Assembly: GCA_041658245.1 (NCBI GenBank)
Contig: JBBAAM010000008.1
Coordinates: 15,725-79,724 of the forward strand
Direction: 5' to 3'
Source of the DNA: Fen-1258 sp041658245
GTDB lineage: Bacteria; Bacteroidota; Ignavibacteria; Ignavibacteriales; Melioribacteraceae
DNA length: 64,000 bases
Below the pieces are notes generated by a model, which did not search any database, had not been told where the DNA came from, and was given only the letters and a program-made list of their open reading frames with translations. Numbering within the stretch: position 1 is the first letter of the stretch; each line of letters begins with the position of its first letter. Positions 1 to 7,739 of this stretch are shown in pieces. A program made the translations under genes and the position numbers.

Positions 1-2
1 TA

Positions 3-275
3 TACGATTACCTTTCTAGCAACGACTATAATAATAGAGTTAACGATGTGTCAATTCAGTTAATAGACTTGGCGAAAGATTTGAAAAAAGAAATTGATTC
101 TCATAGACGAACTTGGGAAAAACGTTATTCAATATATGGAAGTATCTATAAGGATGTCGGTATTATTGATTACAAACTCAAAGACTTAGTCCGCAATAAA
201 ATTGACGGAAAACCATCTAAACAATTAGAAGCACCTAAAAGTGAGTTTGTCCAAATAAAAGAATTACAAAACTAA
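3..275 (+). CDS. Hypothetical protein, C-terminal part (cut by the window start)
   Basis: The reading frame is open from base 3, the first base of this frame in the window, so this is the 3' end of a longer gene. A GTG at 48 is in frame but nothing marks it as a start. The visible ~90 residues are charged and probably helical (a LAKDLKKEID stretch followed by RRTWEKRYS), which could be a short coiled coil. I do not recognise the family. It is followed 30 bp later by a second small unknown gene, so the two may be co-transcribed. Confidence 0.5.
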   Translation, partial: YDYLSSNDYNNRVNDVSIQLIDLAKDLKKEIDSHRRTWEKRYSIYGSIYKDVGIIDYKLKDLVRNKIDGKPSKQLEAPKSEFVQIKELQN

Positions 276-305
276 TATCAACCAATACCAACATCCGGAG
301 GCTTT

Positions 306-674
306 ATGCTTATGATAAAAGATTTACTAGATAACCTTGAATACATTAATGCGATTGAAGGCAAAAGACAGATTTATTATATCTATAAAGGAAAGAAATA
401 TTATTTGATTTTATCCTTCTCTTCAAAAAAAGAAAATGCTGGTAATTTCACTTTAGTGAGTTCTAAATCTGTTGATACAGTATACAGAAATTTTAAAAAT
501 CAAAAAGCAGTTACATCTAATGATATATTTTACAGTTCACAGACAAAAGGATTTCGCAAATATATTAACTCTCCTTTAGATGCATTGAATGTTCTATATA
601 TACTTACGGTAATAGGATTTGCTACAAAAGACAAACGATATAAAGGGAAACAATTATTTTTTAACATTAAATAA
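306..674 (+). CDS. Hypothetical protein, 122 aa
   Basis: The start ATG at 306 (or the in-frame ATG at 312) lies just after a GGAGG at 296-300, a good ribosome binding site that supports a real gene. The product is lysine- and tyrosine-rich with no predicted membrane segment or signal peptide, and ends in a basic tail. No family recognised. It lies between a truncated unknown gene and the BRCT-HNH gene in the accessory block at the left end, so a role in defence or mobile DNA is possible but unsupported. Confidence 0.5.
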   Translation: MLMIKDLLDNLEYINAIEGKRQIYYIYKGKKYYLILSFSSKKENAGNFTLVSSKSVDTVYRNFKNQKAVTSNDIFYSSQTKGFRKYINSPLDALNVLYILTVIGFATKDKRYKGKQLFFNIK

Positions 675-708
675 TGTTTACAATTATTTATAAAAACGTG
701 TGATTAAT

Positions 709-1515
709 ATGTCTTCATTTCCCAAGTATCTTAAAAATATTAAAGGCGTACACTTTGCAATTACTGGTCGGTGTTGGCTTGTTCGTAATGTGTTAATTGG
801 TTTGATTGAAAAAAAAGGTGGCAAAGTTTCAGATCATCGTGCGCAAGTTACAAATCTAACAGAGGTACTTATTCGTGGTTCTTCATCTCAATGGGCTTTT
901 GATAACTGCGGTCATAAAGAAGTAAAAGTAGCAAACTTATTGAAAACTGGTAAAATTATTTTAACTGTTCACGATTACGATTTTCAGAATCTTATTGAGA
1001 GTGGAAAGGCTGCAAAAGCTTTAAATAGAATTGCCGGACAACCAATTGAATGGTTATTACCAGCTTTGGAAAAAGAAAAATATTTCAAAATTAGCAAAGT
1101 ACCCGGTACTCTAGATCGTGAACATTCAGTGAAAGGACGTCTTGAACAAAAGTTTTTACGAGAACAATTATTTGGTAATAAATCATTTTTCAAATGCGGT
1201 ATTTGCGGAAAGATTTTACCTTTAGGAATTATGGTCGCTGGTCATATTAAACCAAGAAGTGAGTGCACAATAAATGAAAAGAAAGATTTTATAAATATTG
1301 TTTTCTCAGTTTGCCTTTTAGGTTGTGATGCTTTGTATGAAAGAGGTTATATAGGTATCAATGATAGTGGCTTTATCGAAGTCCCACAAAAGCCAAAAGT
1401 AACTAAGGCTTTGAAAAGTGTTCTCAATAAATTAGAAAATAAAAGGTGTTTGTCTTGGAATGATAAAAATAGTATGTACTTCGCTTGGCATTATGGAAGA
1501 AGATTTGAGCATTAA
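709..1515 (+). CDS. BRCT domain-HNH nuclease fusion protein
   Basis: Residues ~5-90 look like a BRCT domain of the DNA-ligase/RFC type: FAITGR, then a KKGGKV turn, a predicted hydrophobic strand and a final V-x-D-x-D-F segment. After a linker, residues ~160-225 form an HNH nuclease fold: CGICGK, the histidine-bearing GHIKPRSEC, and a later CD-x-LYERGYIGI strand-turn. BRCT domains bind phosphorylated peptides or DNA ends, so this may be a nuclease targeted to ends or replication structures; that is inference. The frame also opens at a GTG at 700; I prefer the ATG at 709, although neither has a strong ribosome binding site. The HNH half is far more certain than the BRCT half. Confidence 0.65.
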   Translation: MSSFPKYLKNIKGVHFAITGRCWLVRNVLIGLIEKKGGKVSDHRAQVTNLTEVLIRGSSSQWAFDNCGHKEVKVANLLKTGKIILTVHDYDFQNLIESGKAAKALNRIAGQPIEWLLPALEKEKYFKISKVPGTLDREHSVKGRLEQKFLREQLFGNKSFFKCGICGKILPLGIMVAGHIKPRSECTINEKKDFINIVFSVCLLGCDALYERGYIGINDSGFIEVPQKPKVTKALKSVLNKLENKRCLSWNDKNSMYFAWHYGRRFEH

Positions 1516-1795
1516 AAAGCCTAACCTCTTTAATCCGTCAGAGCTGGACAGGTAAGAAAACAAAAATATTCTTGACCATTCCGTAAAGGCGGTTCCAAAA
1601 GCCGCGTAATTAAATTACCGTAGACAAAAACAGTTTAATAAAATGCCAAAGGAAAGAGCATTGAAAAGAAGCTCTTATAAACTATTCCCCAAAGGGAGGC
1701 CGGCGGCAACCCGATTTGATAGTAGTATTAGCGAGCATTTTTATTTTGGTTTGTTTATTTTGTGACACAAATGGAGAACTAAAAGGATTATTACA
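1516..1795. other. Intergenic region upstream of dinJ-yafQ, with hairpins and repeat copy 1
   Basis: This 280-bp stretch has no convincing gene but visible structure. It holds repeat copy 1 (1580-1628); a hairpin with AAGAGC arms at 1654-1659 and 1671-1676; and a G+C-rich segment around 1687-1711. CCGTCAGAGC at 1535-1544 begins an 18-bp stretch matching, at 15 of 18 positions, the reverse complement of 63815-63832 at the far end of the window. It could contain the TA promoter and possibly a structured RNA; I cannot assign it to a known RNA family. Confidence 0.4.
1580..1628 (+). repeat. 49-bp direct repeat, copy 1 (left of dinJ-yafQ)
   Basis: Matches 2409-2457 at 45 of 49 positions; all four differences are transitions. 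Inside are a hairpin (GCGG, loop TTCCAAAAG, CCGC) and a palindrome (GTAAT, TAA, ATTAC). In one frame both copies encode the same short tail, SVK(A/T)VPKAA followed by TAA, with two silent changes and one Ala/Thr change, so they may be leftover 3' ends of a gene. Confidence 0.8.
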
Positions 1796-2059
1796 ATGCA
1801 AACGAAATCAACAGCCACCCGCGCGAGAATAGAACCGGCAATAAAAGCAAAAGCAAAAAAAATCTTTGCTAAAGTTGGATTATCGGAAAGTGAAGCAATA
1901 AGATTATTCTATCACCATTCTGTATTAACCGGAGGAATTCCTTTTGATTTAAGAATTCCGAATGCTGAAACGCGAGCTGCAATGAAAGAAGTTGATAAAG
2001 GGATTTATAGTAAAGGATATACCAATATTGATGAAATGTTCGCGGACTTAAAGAAATGA
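1796..2059 (+). CDS. dinJ: RelB/DinJ-family antitoxin
   Basis: An 87-residue protein, about the length of E. coli DinJ. The N-terminal third is the ribbon-helix-helix DNA-binding part (TRARIEPAIKAKAK, then GLSESEAIRLF), followed by the family hallmark PFDLRIPNAETRAAM and a C-terminal segment expected to wrap the toxin. It neutralises the YafQ-type RNase encoded downstream and by family precedent represses its own operon. The start ATG follows an AAAAGGA at 1781-1787. The stop codon overlaps the toxin start by 4 bp (ATGA), so translation is coupled. The pair sits between two 49-bp direct repeats. Confidence 0.9.
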   Translation: MQTKSTATRARIEPAIKAKAKKIFAKVGLSESEAIRLFYHHSVLTGGIPFDLRIPNAETRAAMKEVDKGIYSKGYTNIDEMFADLKK

Positions 2060-2328
2060 TTTTAACCGTTCACTACTCTAATAAGTTTAAGAAAGATCTG
2101 AAACAATTACAGAAGTGGAGCGAAGGTATTGAACAACTAAATTCTATATTGAAACTATTGAAGATTAGTGAGAGACTTCCAGAGAACTACAGAGATCATA
2201 AATTAAGGGGAAAATATGCACATCATAGAGAATGCCATATCAAACCCGATTTTTTGCTGATATACAAAATTGAAGGTGAAAAATTAATTTTAGTTCGCAT
2301 CGGCTCTCACTCAGAGTTGTTTGAATGA
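2056..2328 (+). CDS. yafQ: YafQ-family mRNA interferase toxin
   Basis: A 90-residue RelE-superfamily toxin of the YafQ branch, a ribosome-dependent endoribonuclease that cuts mRNA during translation. The residues known to matter in E. coli YafQ are all present: His48 in YRDHKL, His61 and Asp65 in CHIKPD, and His85 in GSHSELF near the C-terminus. Length is normal, with no frameshift. It overlaps the antitoxin gene by 4 bp. With these catalytic positions intact it is probably an active toxin. Confidence 0.9.
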   Translation: MILTVHYSNKFKKDLKQLQKWSEGIEQLNSILKLLKISERLPENYRDHKLRGKYAHHRECHIKPDFLLIYKIEGEKLILVRIGSHSELFE

Positions 2329-2408
2329 AAAAGAAAATTAATGTGAGTAACAAAACCAAATAAAACCGCTCCACCCGGGCAAAAAATAAAATGAAAGACC
2401 AACTGCAG

Positions 2409-2457
2409 TCTGTAAAGACGGTTCCAAAAGCTGCGTAATTAAATTATCGTAGACAAA
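2409..2457 (+). repeat. 49-bp direct repeat, copy 2 (right of dinJ-yafQ)
   Basis: Second copy of the repeat at 1580-1628 (45 of 49 identical). It lies 80 bp after the toxin stop and 20 bp before the metallopeptidase start. An ATG at 2391 opens a 15-codon frame through the repeat ending in SVKTVPKAA and TAA at 2438. I see no ribosome binding site strong enough to call it a gene. Confidence 0.8.
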
Positions 2458-2477
2458 CTTCCGGATTCATAAAACAA

Positions 2478-3203
2478 ATGTCATCAAAAATTATAAAAGT
2501 GAACGAGACAGAAATACTTCTACGAAAAAGTCCCCGTTCACGGTATATGAATATTTCCGTTAAACCGTTTGTAGGTGTTCGTATAACAATACCGGAAAGA
2601 GTGTCGTTTTATGAAGGTGAAAAATTAGCTCATGAAAAAATAAAATGGATAGAAGAGCACGTTGATAAAATGCGAGGTTATGGAAAAGCAGATACTATCT
2701 ATGATGAGAATTCCAAATTCCAAACACGGAATCATCAATTGGAATTAAAAGCATCCAAAAACAACAGAGTTTCTGCGAGAGTTAGAAACGGATTAATAAT
2801 GATTAAATATCCTTTTGGAAAGGATTTAAAGTCATTCGAAATACAGAAGGTAATAAGAAAAGGAATCGAGAATGCATATCGAGAGGAAGCGAAAGAGTAT
2901 CTACCCAAAAAACTAAATGATCTATCAGACAAATTTGAACTTCCATTTAATGAACTCTTCATTAAAAATATAAAGAGCAGGTGGGGTAGTTGCTCGGGGA
3001 AAAATAATATAAATCTCAGCATTCACTTGATGCGATTACCGGATCATCTAATTGATTATGTTCTTCTTCATGAATTGGCTCACACAAAAGTTAAGAACCA
3101 TAGTAAGAAATATTGGAATATTCTCGATACTTTGACAGGAGATGCGAAGAGATTAGACAAAGAATTGAAAAAAATTAGAATTGGACTCAGTTTAGATTAT
3201 TGA
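2478..3203 (+). CDS. YgjP-like M48-type metallopeptidase (DUF45)
   Basis: A 241-residue protein of the DUF45/YgjP family. The zinc-peptidase motif is complete: His198-Glu199-x3-His202 in HELAHTKVKNH with a third likely ligand, His208, followed by SKKYW. The preceding block KSRWGSCS and the LPDHLIDYVLLHEL lead-in are also typical. The N-terminal half is the mixed strand/helix region usual in the family. Members are often found beside Type I restriction-modification genes, and this copy sits in an accessory block with a nuclease and a TA pair; any restriction genes would have to lie left of the window. Its cellular substrate is unknown. Confidence 0.85.
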   Translation: MSSKIIKVNETEILLRKSPRSRYMNISVKPFVGVRITIPERVSFYEGEKLAHEKIKWIEEHVDKMRGYGKADTIYDENSKFQTRNHQLELKASKNNRVSARVRNGLIMIKYPFGKDLKSFEIQKVIRKGIENAYREEAKEYLPKKLNDLSDKFELPFNELFIKNIKSRWGSCSGKNNINLSIHLMRLPDHLIDYVLLHELAHTKVKNHSKKYWNILDTLTGDAKRLDKELKKIRIGLSLDY

Positions 3204-3673
3204 CTTCATTATTAAATCTACTGTTTAATTATTGACTCACCTTACGCTAATGATAAACTTAATTCTGCGTAACGTGACTTACTAAATGAGACCTCTGAAT
3301 TATTGTAACACTGTCACTCTGAACACATTCGCTTCGCTCAGTGTAAACTCCATGAAGAGTCTCTTTACGTTCTAAAATTGAGATGTTTCACTTCGTTCAA
3401 CATGACAATTGTTAATTTTTCGGAAGTCTCTAAATATTAATTCCTTTTCAGAAATTTATCATACGTAGCATAATACCTTACAAATTTACCTGTCATTTTA
3501 ACTTTCTTAAAAGATTTATCCCGGTTTAATTTTCAGATTTTATCAAATAGTAAAAATTAGACTTGTTTTTACTTCTTAAACGCAATTCTAAAGGAAAAAG
3601 GAAAATAATTCTAAGTAATTGCTTCTGGTTCAAGATTTGTATGCTGTAGATATCAAAATATGAGGAGAATTTT
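3204..3673. other. Gene-free spacer with dispersed repeats
   Basis: A 470-bp AT-rich stretch with no credible gene. It contains CTGCGTAACGTGA at 3264-3276, the same arm that ends the palindromic element at 62501-62642, and the inverted-ended element at 3312-3407. The last ~250 bp appears to be unique leader for the small membrane-anchored protein downstream; AGGAG at 3663-3667 is its ribosome binding site. Confidence 0.6.
3312..3407. repeat. Inverted-ended dispersed repeat, ~96 bp
   Basis: Begins TGTCACTCTGAAC and ends GTTCAACATGACA; the ends are inverted at 10 of 13 positions. Inside are CGCTTCGCTCAGTG and TTTCACTTCGTTCAAC. Elements of this look (TGTCA..CTGAGCGAAGCGAA) are, from memory, common between genes in Bacteroidota and Ignavibacteriota. 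No coding capacity. Confidence 0.55.
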
Positions 3674-4060
3674 ATGGGACAGCAGCAGTTACTACTGATA
3701 GTATTAGGTGTAATCATTGTTGGTATTGCAGTAGTTGTTGGTATAAGTGTATTTACTGCAAGCGGTAGTGCAGCCAACCGGGATGCAGTTATATCTGATT
3801 TGACAAACCTTACATCAATGGCCCAACAGTATTATAGAAAACCAACCGCTTTAGGTGGCGGAAACCGTACATTTACCGGATGGAGTCTTCCAAGTGCACT
3901 TGATACAACCGGTAATGGTATTTATACAGTTACAATAGCAGCACAAAGTGTTACCTTAACCGGTACCGGTAACGAGAATGGAAATAACGGAACAAGTGCG
4001 GTTAAAGTTACAATGATCCTTGGACCGGATGCAATTACATCAACTACAATTAATAATTAG
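3674..4060 (+). CDS. Small membrane-anchored, pilin-like surface protein
   Basis: A 128-residue protein with one N-terminal hydrophobic helix (residues ~5-30, starting directly after MGQQQ) and a Gly/Thr/Asn/Ser-rich, low-charge domain. That layout, with NRDAVISDL and MAQQYYRKP after the helix, resembles type IV pilin-like or pseudopilin subunits, but the usual prepilin leader with G/F-T-x3-E is missing, so I call it only pilin-like. The start has a good ribosome binding site (AGGAG at 3663-3667). It stands alone between a long leader and a strong hairpin terminator, suggesting monocistronic expression. Function unknown. Confidence 0.65.
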   Translation: MGQQQLLLIVLGVIIVGIAVVVGISVFTASGSAANRDAVISDLTNLTSMAQQYYRKPTALGGGNRTFTGWSLPSALDTTGNGIYTVTIAAQSVTLTGTGNENGNNGTSAVKVTMILGPDAITSTTINN

Positions 4061-4095
4061 TAACAAACTTATTCCTACAATTAATTCCAGCCGAC

Positions 4096-4126
4096 AATAG
4101 ACGGGAAATTCAATTTCCCGTTTATT
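4096..4126 (+). terminator. Strong hairpin terminator after the pilin-like gene
   Basis: A near-perfect 15-bp stem (AATAG ACGGGAAATT and AATTTCCCGT TTATT) around a single-base loop, 36 bp after the stop. The downstream T-run is weak, but the stem is long, and the length suits an end of transcription. Confidence 0.75.
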
Positions 4127-4159
4127 GATTAAATACTTACCATTTTCTAAATCTAATTG

Positions 4160-4188
4160 TTGAATACCTTACTCTCTCTCTTTATATT
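4160..4188 (+). promoter_or_regulatory. Sigma-70-type promoter of the purC operon
   Basis: TTGAAT at 4160-4165 and TATATT at 4183-4188 are separated by exactly 17 bp. The expected start of transcription (~4195) leaves a short leader with ATGAGGA before the purC ATG at 4214. Confidence 0.55.
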
Positions 4189-4213
4189 TCAACTCCAAAA
4201 TTCATGAGGAAAA

Positions 4214-5107
4214 ATGCCTGCTAATTCTATCACTACCACAAATTTTAATAATCTTAAACTATTTAAGCATGGGAAAGTACGTGATGTGTATGAAGCAGGA
4301 AATTATTATCTGATCGTAGCAACCGACCGCCTTTCAGCATTTGATGTAATAATGAACGAAGGAATTCCGGATAAAGGGAAAATATTAAATCGTATTTCTA
4401 AGTTCTGGTTCGATTTCACAAAAGAAATTATTCCTAATCATATAATATCAATGAATGTGGATGAGTATCCGTCAGAATGTTTACCTTACAAAGCGATATT
4501 AAGAGATCGTTCAATGCTGGTTAAAAAGGCAGAACTAATTCCAATCGAGTGCATTGTTCGCGGATATATTACCGGTTCCGGATTAATAGATTATCAAAAA
4601 ACCGGTATGATTTGCGGAATTAAATTACCGGAAGGATTGGTTGAGTCGGAAAAACTTCCTTCACCTATTTTCACTCCTTCAACTAAAGCCGAGATTGGGT
4701 TGCATGATGAAAATATAACAGAACAAGAAGCCGAAAAAATTATTGGTAAAGATGCGTTTCAATTTATTAAAAATGTTACAATAGAAATCTATACCAAAGC
4801 TGCAGAATTTGCGCTCAAAAAAGGAATTATAATTGCTGATACAAAAATGGAATTTGGTTATTATGATGGTAAAATTATTTTAATTGATGAATTACTAACA
4901 CCGGATTCTTCAAGATTCTGGCCATTAAATGAATATGAAAAAGGGAGATCTCAAAACAGTTTTGACAAACAATATGTTAGGGATTACCTTCTATCAATCA
5001 AATTCAATAAAAGACCGCCGGCTCCATCGCTTCCTGAAAAAGTAATTTTGAACACAAGTAAAAAATATCAAGAAGCTTTATTCAAGTTAACCGGAGAAAC
5101 ATTATAA
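4214..5107 (+). CDS. purC: SAICAR synthase (phosphoribosylaminoimidazole-succinocarboxamide synthase)
   Basis: Catalyses the ATP-driven joining of CAIR and aspartate in de novo purine synthesis. The 297-residue length suits the longer PurC form. Visible signatures: the ATP-loop KHGKVRDVY (18-26), DRLSAFDVIM (from 38), the CIVRGYITGSG segment (~110-120), and DELLTPDSSRFW (from ~225). It is the first gene of the plus-strand run reaching recX and has its own promoter. A second purine gene, purD, lies ~9 kb downstream, and guaB between them, but they are not one operon. Confidence 0.96.
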   Translation: MPANSITTTNFNNLKLFKHGKVRDVYEAGNYYLIVATDRLSAFDVIMNEGIPDKGKILNRISKFWFDFTKEIIPNHIISMNVDEYPSECLPYKAILRDRSMLVKKAELIPIECIVRGYITGSGLIDYQKTGMICGIKLPEGLVESEKLPSPIFTPSTKAEIGLHDENITEQEAEKIIGKDAFQFIKNVTIEIYTKAAEFALKKGIIIADTKMEFGYYDGKIILIDELLTPDSSRFWPLNEYEKGRSQNSFDKQYVRDYLLSIKFNKRPPAPSLPEKVILNTSKKYQEALFKLTGETL

Positions 5108-5109
5108 TA

Positions 5110-5421
5110 ATGATTCCTGTACAGATAAAGATTAAAGAGAAAAATTATTTGTTCATAAAATGGAATGATGATACAGAAACCAGTATTAAACTTGTCAATT
5201 TAAGAAAAAATTGTCCGTGTGCAGTTTGTGTTTCTGAAAAAGATAATAACGGCAGCAAATACATTCCAATTTATTCTAATGAACAACTTTTCATTAAAGA
5301 TATTCAAATGATTGGGAGCTATGCTATTGGAATTGTGTGGGCTGATAAACACAATACCGGAATTTATGATTTCAATTATTTGAAAAAGATTTCTGATTTA
5401 AGCAAACAAATTGATCGCTAA
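5110..5421 (+). CDS. DUF971-family protein
   Basis: A 103-residue single-domain protein matching DUF971, the domain also found at the N-terminus of gamma-butyrobetaine hydroxylase. Key features are a strand-rich start (LFIKWNDDTETSIKL), the cysteine cluster NCPCAVCV, and the C-terminal YAIGIVWADKHNTGIYDF. Stand-alone members have been linked to Fe-S cluster handling, but this is not firmly assigned. It begins 2 bp after purC stops, so it is surely co-transcribed. Confidence 0.85.
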   Translation: MIPVQIKIKEKNYLFIKWNDDTETSIKLVNLRKNCPCAVCVSEKDNNGSKYIPIYSNEQLFIKDIQMIGSYAIGIVWADKHNTGIYDFNYLKKISDLSKQIDR

Positions 5422-5424
5422 AAA

Positions 5425-6021
5425 ATGGTTCTACCTAATCAATTAACTATATTAAGAATTATACTTACTCCGATATTTCTTATACTCTTCCTAACAGGTG
5501 AGCCGGTACTGATACAAATTTCATATTTGGTTTTTATTATTGCTGCTATTACAGATTGGTATGATGGCTGGCTAGCCCGAAAATTTAATTATATTACTGA
5601 GTGGGGAAAATTTATGGATCCACTCGCTGATAAAATATTAACTTCTACTGCTTTCATTGCTTTTGTAATAGTCGGAGTGCTTCAGTTGTGGATGGTTTTA
5701 TTAATAATAATTCGAGATTTCCTTGTTACGTTGATTCGGGTTTATGCTGATTATCGCAATGTATCTTTTAGAACAACACGCTCTGCACAACTGAAAACAT
5801 TTTTACAAATGTTTTTCCTTTATTACTTACTTCTAATATATACTCTAAATACGTTTGAAAGACTGCACGTTGTATATAAAAACTTATTTTACATCCTTTT
5901 AGATCCAATCGGTATTTATATAGCAATGTTATTTATTACTTTATTCACGGTTATAACAGGCATTACTTATATATTCAGTAATCGTTTATTAATTAGGAAG
6001 ATGATCAAAGGTGAAAATTAA
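5425..6021 (+). CDS. pgsA: CDP-diacylglycerol-glycerol-3-phosphate 3-phosphatidyltransferase
   Basis: Makes phosphatidylglycerophosphate from CDP-diacylglycerol and glycerol-3-phosphate at the inner membrane. The CDP-alcohol phosphotransferase signature (D-x2-DG-x2-AR-x8-G-x3-D-x3-D) is complete at residues ~44-70: DWYDGWLARK through GKFMDPLADK. Several hydrophobic helices span the 198 residues, a normal length. It overlaps the start of pgpA, which catalyses the next step, so the pair forms a phosphatidylglycerol unit. Confidence 0.93.
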   Translation: MVLPNQLTILRIILTPIFLILFLTGEPVLIQISYLVFIIAAITDWYDGWLARKFNYITEWGKFMDPLADKILTSTAFIAFVIVGVLQLWMVLLIIIRDFLVTLIRVYADYRNVSFRTTRSAQLKTFLQMFFLYYLLLIYTLNTFERLHVVYKNLFYILLDPIGIYIAMLFITLFTVITGITYIFSNRLLIRKMIKGEN

Positions 6022-6475
6022 TTTTATTGAAAAGCTTCTCGGCTCAGGTTTCTATACCGGGTATATGAAGACAGCTTCCGGTACATGGGGAAGTTTTGCC
6101 GGTTTGATCATTTACTTAATTCCCGGTTTTGAAAATCCTTCACTTATGATTTTCATGATCTCTCTTTTTATTCTGATCGGTGTACCGATCGCCACTAAAT
6201 TTGAATCCATTTATGGAAAAGATCCCAAAGAGTGTACAATTGATGAAATAGTTGGCATGTGGATTACCTTGCTATTTCTTCCTAAAAAAATCTGGTGGAT
6301 TATATTAGCATTCTTAATCTGGCGTGTGCTGGATATTATTAAACCATATCCGGCTCGTAAATTAGAAAAAGTTAAAAGCGGTTGGGGAATTATGCTGGAT
6401 GATATTATGGCGGGAATTTATTCATTCATTTCAATTCAACTAACGATTTATATTTTTAATTTAATCACAAAATAG
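6011..6475 (+). CDS. pgpA: Phosphatidylglycerophosphatase A
   Basis: Removes the phosphate from phosphatidylglycerophosphate to give phosphatidylglycerol. The 154-residue integral membrane protein has the family landmarks ASGTWGS (from ~22), the acidic DPKECTIDEIVGMW, and KPYPARKLE followed by GIMLDDIMAG near the end. The start is a GTG at 6011, inside pgsA with a 11-bp overlap and an AAAGGTG context; the overlap with the previous step of the pathway argues for coupled translation. Confidence 0.93.
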   Translation: MKINFIEKLLGSGFYTGYMKTASGTWGSFAGLIIYLIPGFENPSLMIFMISLFILIGVPIATKFESIYGKDPKECTIDEIVGMWITLLFLPKKIWWIILAFLIWRVLDIIKPYPARKLEKVKSGWGIMLDDIMAGIYSFISIQLTIYIFNLITK

Positions 6476-6485
6476 ACAGTAAAAA

Positions 6486-7739
6486 ATGAAAGCTCACATT
6501 CTTACGATAGGTGATGAAATACTTATTGGTCAAGTAACAAATTCAAATGCTGCATATATTGGTGAAAAATTAACTCAAGCACATGTTCAAGTAAACGGTT
6601 CAAGTGTAGTAAGTGATGATGAGGAAATTATTATAAATGAATTTAAGAGAGTGTTCGAAATAAATGATATAGTAATAGTTACAGGCGGATTAGGTCCTAC
6701 TCATGATGATGTAACGAGGAAATGTGTCGTAGAATTTTTTAAGACTGAACTAATTGTTGATAAAGAAGTTCTCTCCGATATAAAAAAATTCTTTGAGACA
6801 AGAGGACGCATACTCACTCCTACAAATGAAGATCAAGCGCGTATTCCTAAGATATCAATGCCAATTCGTAATCCTTACGGAACAGCACCGGGATATTGGA
6901 TTGAGAAAGAAAATAAAATATTTATTTGTATGCCCGGTGTTCCTTATGAAATGAAAAATATGATGGATAGTATTGTAATACCCGGACTTGCCGAGAGAGT
7001 AGAAAAAGATAATTACATTTTTACAAAAAATTTGTTAACGACGGGAATCCCAGAATCCATGTTATATGATAGATTAGGAAATGTTGATGAACTCTTACAA
7101 GGAGCTAAGTTAGCATTTTTGCCTAATCAGTTTGGCGTAAGAATGAGATTAACAATCATTAGCAAGAATGAAGAAACTGCAGCCAATAAGTTAGATGAGA
7201 TAGAACAAAAAATTCGTGCTGTAGCTGGAAGATATATTTACGGAACAGAAAACGATACATTAGAAAGTGTTGTATCAAAACTTTTTATTGATAGAGGATT
7301 GAAATTATCTATTGCAGAATCTTGTACCGGCGGCTTAATAATGAGCAGATTAACTAATATCAGCGGCAGTAGTAAATTTTTGGAAAGAGGAATTGTTGCT
7401 TACAGCAATGCAGCAAAAGTAGAACTTCTTCACGTTGATGAAGATACAATTCAAAAAAATGGCGCAGTTAGTTTAGAAGTTGCAAGACAATTGGCAGAAG
7501 GCGTTAAAGCCATTAGCGGGACAGATGTAGGTCTTTCTGTTACCGGAATTATGGGTCCAACTGGTGCATCAGCAGGTAAACCTATCGGTTTGGTCTTTGT
7601 CGGATTATGTAATGAAAAAATTTGCACTGCAAAAGAATTCCATTTTGGGGATGACAGACTTCTCAATAAAGACAGAACATCACAAGCGGCATTAGAGATG
7701 TTGAGAAGAAATCTTCTCGGTATTTCATATGATGATTAG
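6486..7739 (+). CDS. cinA: CinA-like nicotinamide-nucleotide amidase / competence-damage protein
   Basis: Full-length two-domain CinA (417 aa). The N-terminal molybdopterin-binding-like domain begins GDEILIGQVTNSNAAYIG and includes TGGLGPTHDD and CMPGVPYEM; the C-terminal amidase domain has the AESCTGG motif at ~277-283 and SVTGIMGPTGAS. CinA recycles NMN by deamidation and cleans up damaged pyridine nucleotides. It is followed by thpR and recA with overlapping or tiny gaps; cinA next to recA is a conserved order in many bacteria. Confidence 0.95.
   Translation: MKAHILTIGDEILIGQVTNSNAAYIGEKLTQAHVQVNGSSVVSDDEEIIINEFKRVFEINDIVIVTGGLGPTHDDVTRKCVVEFFKTELIVDKEVLSDIKKFFETRGRILTPTNEDQARIPKISMPIRNPYGTAPGYWIEKENKIFICMPGVPYEMKNMMDSIVIPGLAERVEKDNYIFTKNLLTTGIPESMLYDRLGNVDELLQGAKLAFLPNQFGVRMRLTIISKNEETAANKLDEIEQKIRAVAGRYIYGTENDTLESVVSKLFIDRGLKLSIAESCTGGLIMSRLTNISGSSKFLERGIVAYSNAAKVELLHVDEDTIQKNGAVSLEVARQLAEGVKAISGTDVGLSVTGIMGPTGASAGKPIGLVFVGLCNEKICTAKEFHFGDDRLLNKDRTSQAALEMLRRNLLGISYDD

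Noticed and set aside
1588..1605. tRNA T-arm-like hairpin GCGG-TTCCAAAAG-CCGC
   Set aside because: No acceptor, D or anticodon stems can be built around it, so it is not a tRNA or tmRNA.
1516..1640. Integron attC sites around the TA cassettes (GCCTAAC at 1519, GCTTAAC at 63804, ATCTAAC at 63951)
   Set aside because: No matching GTTRRRY partner at the proper place, no paired L boxes, and no integrase gene. Kept only as a weak possibility in the findings.
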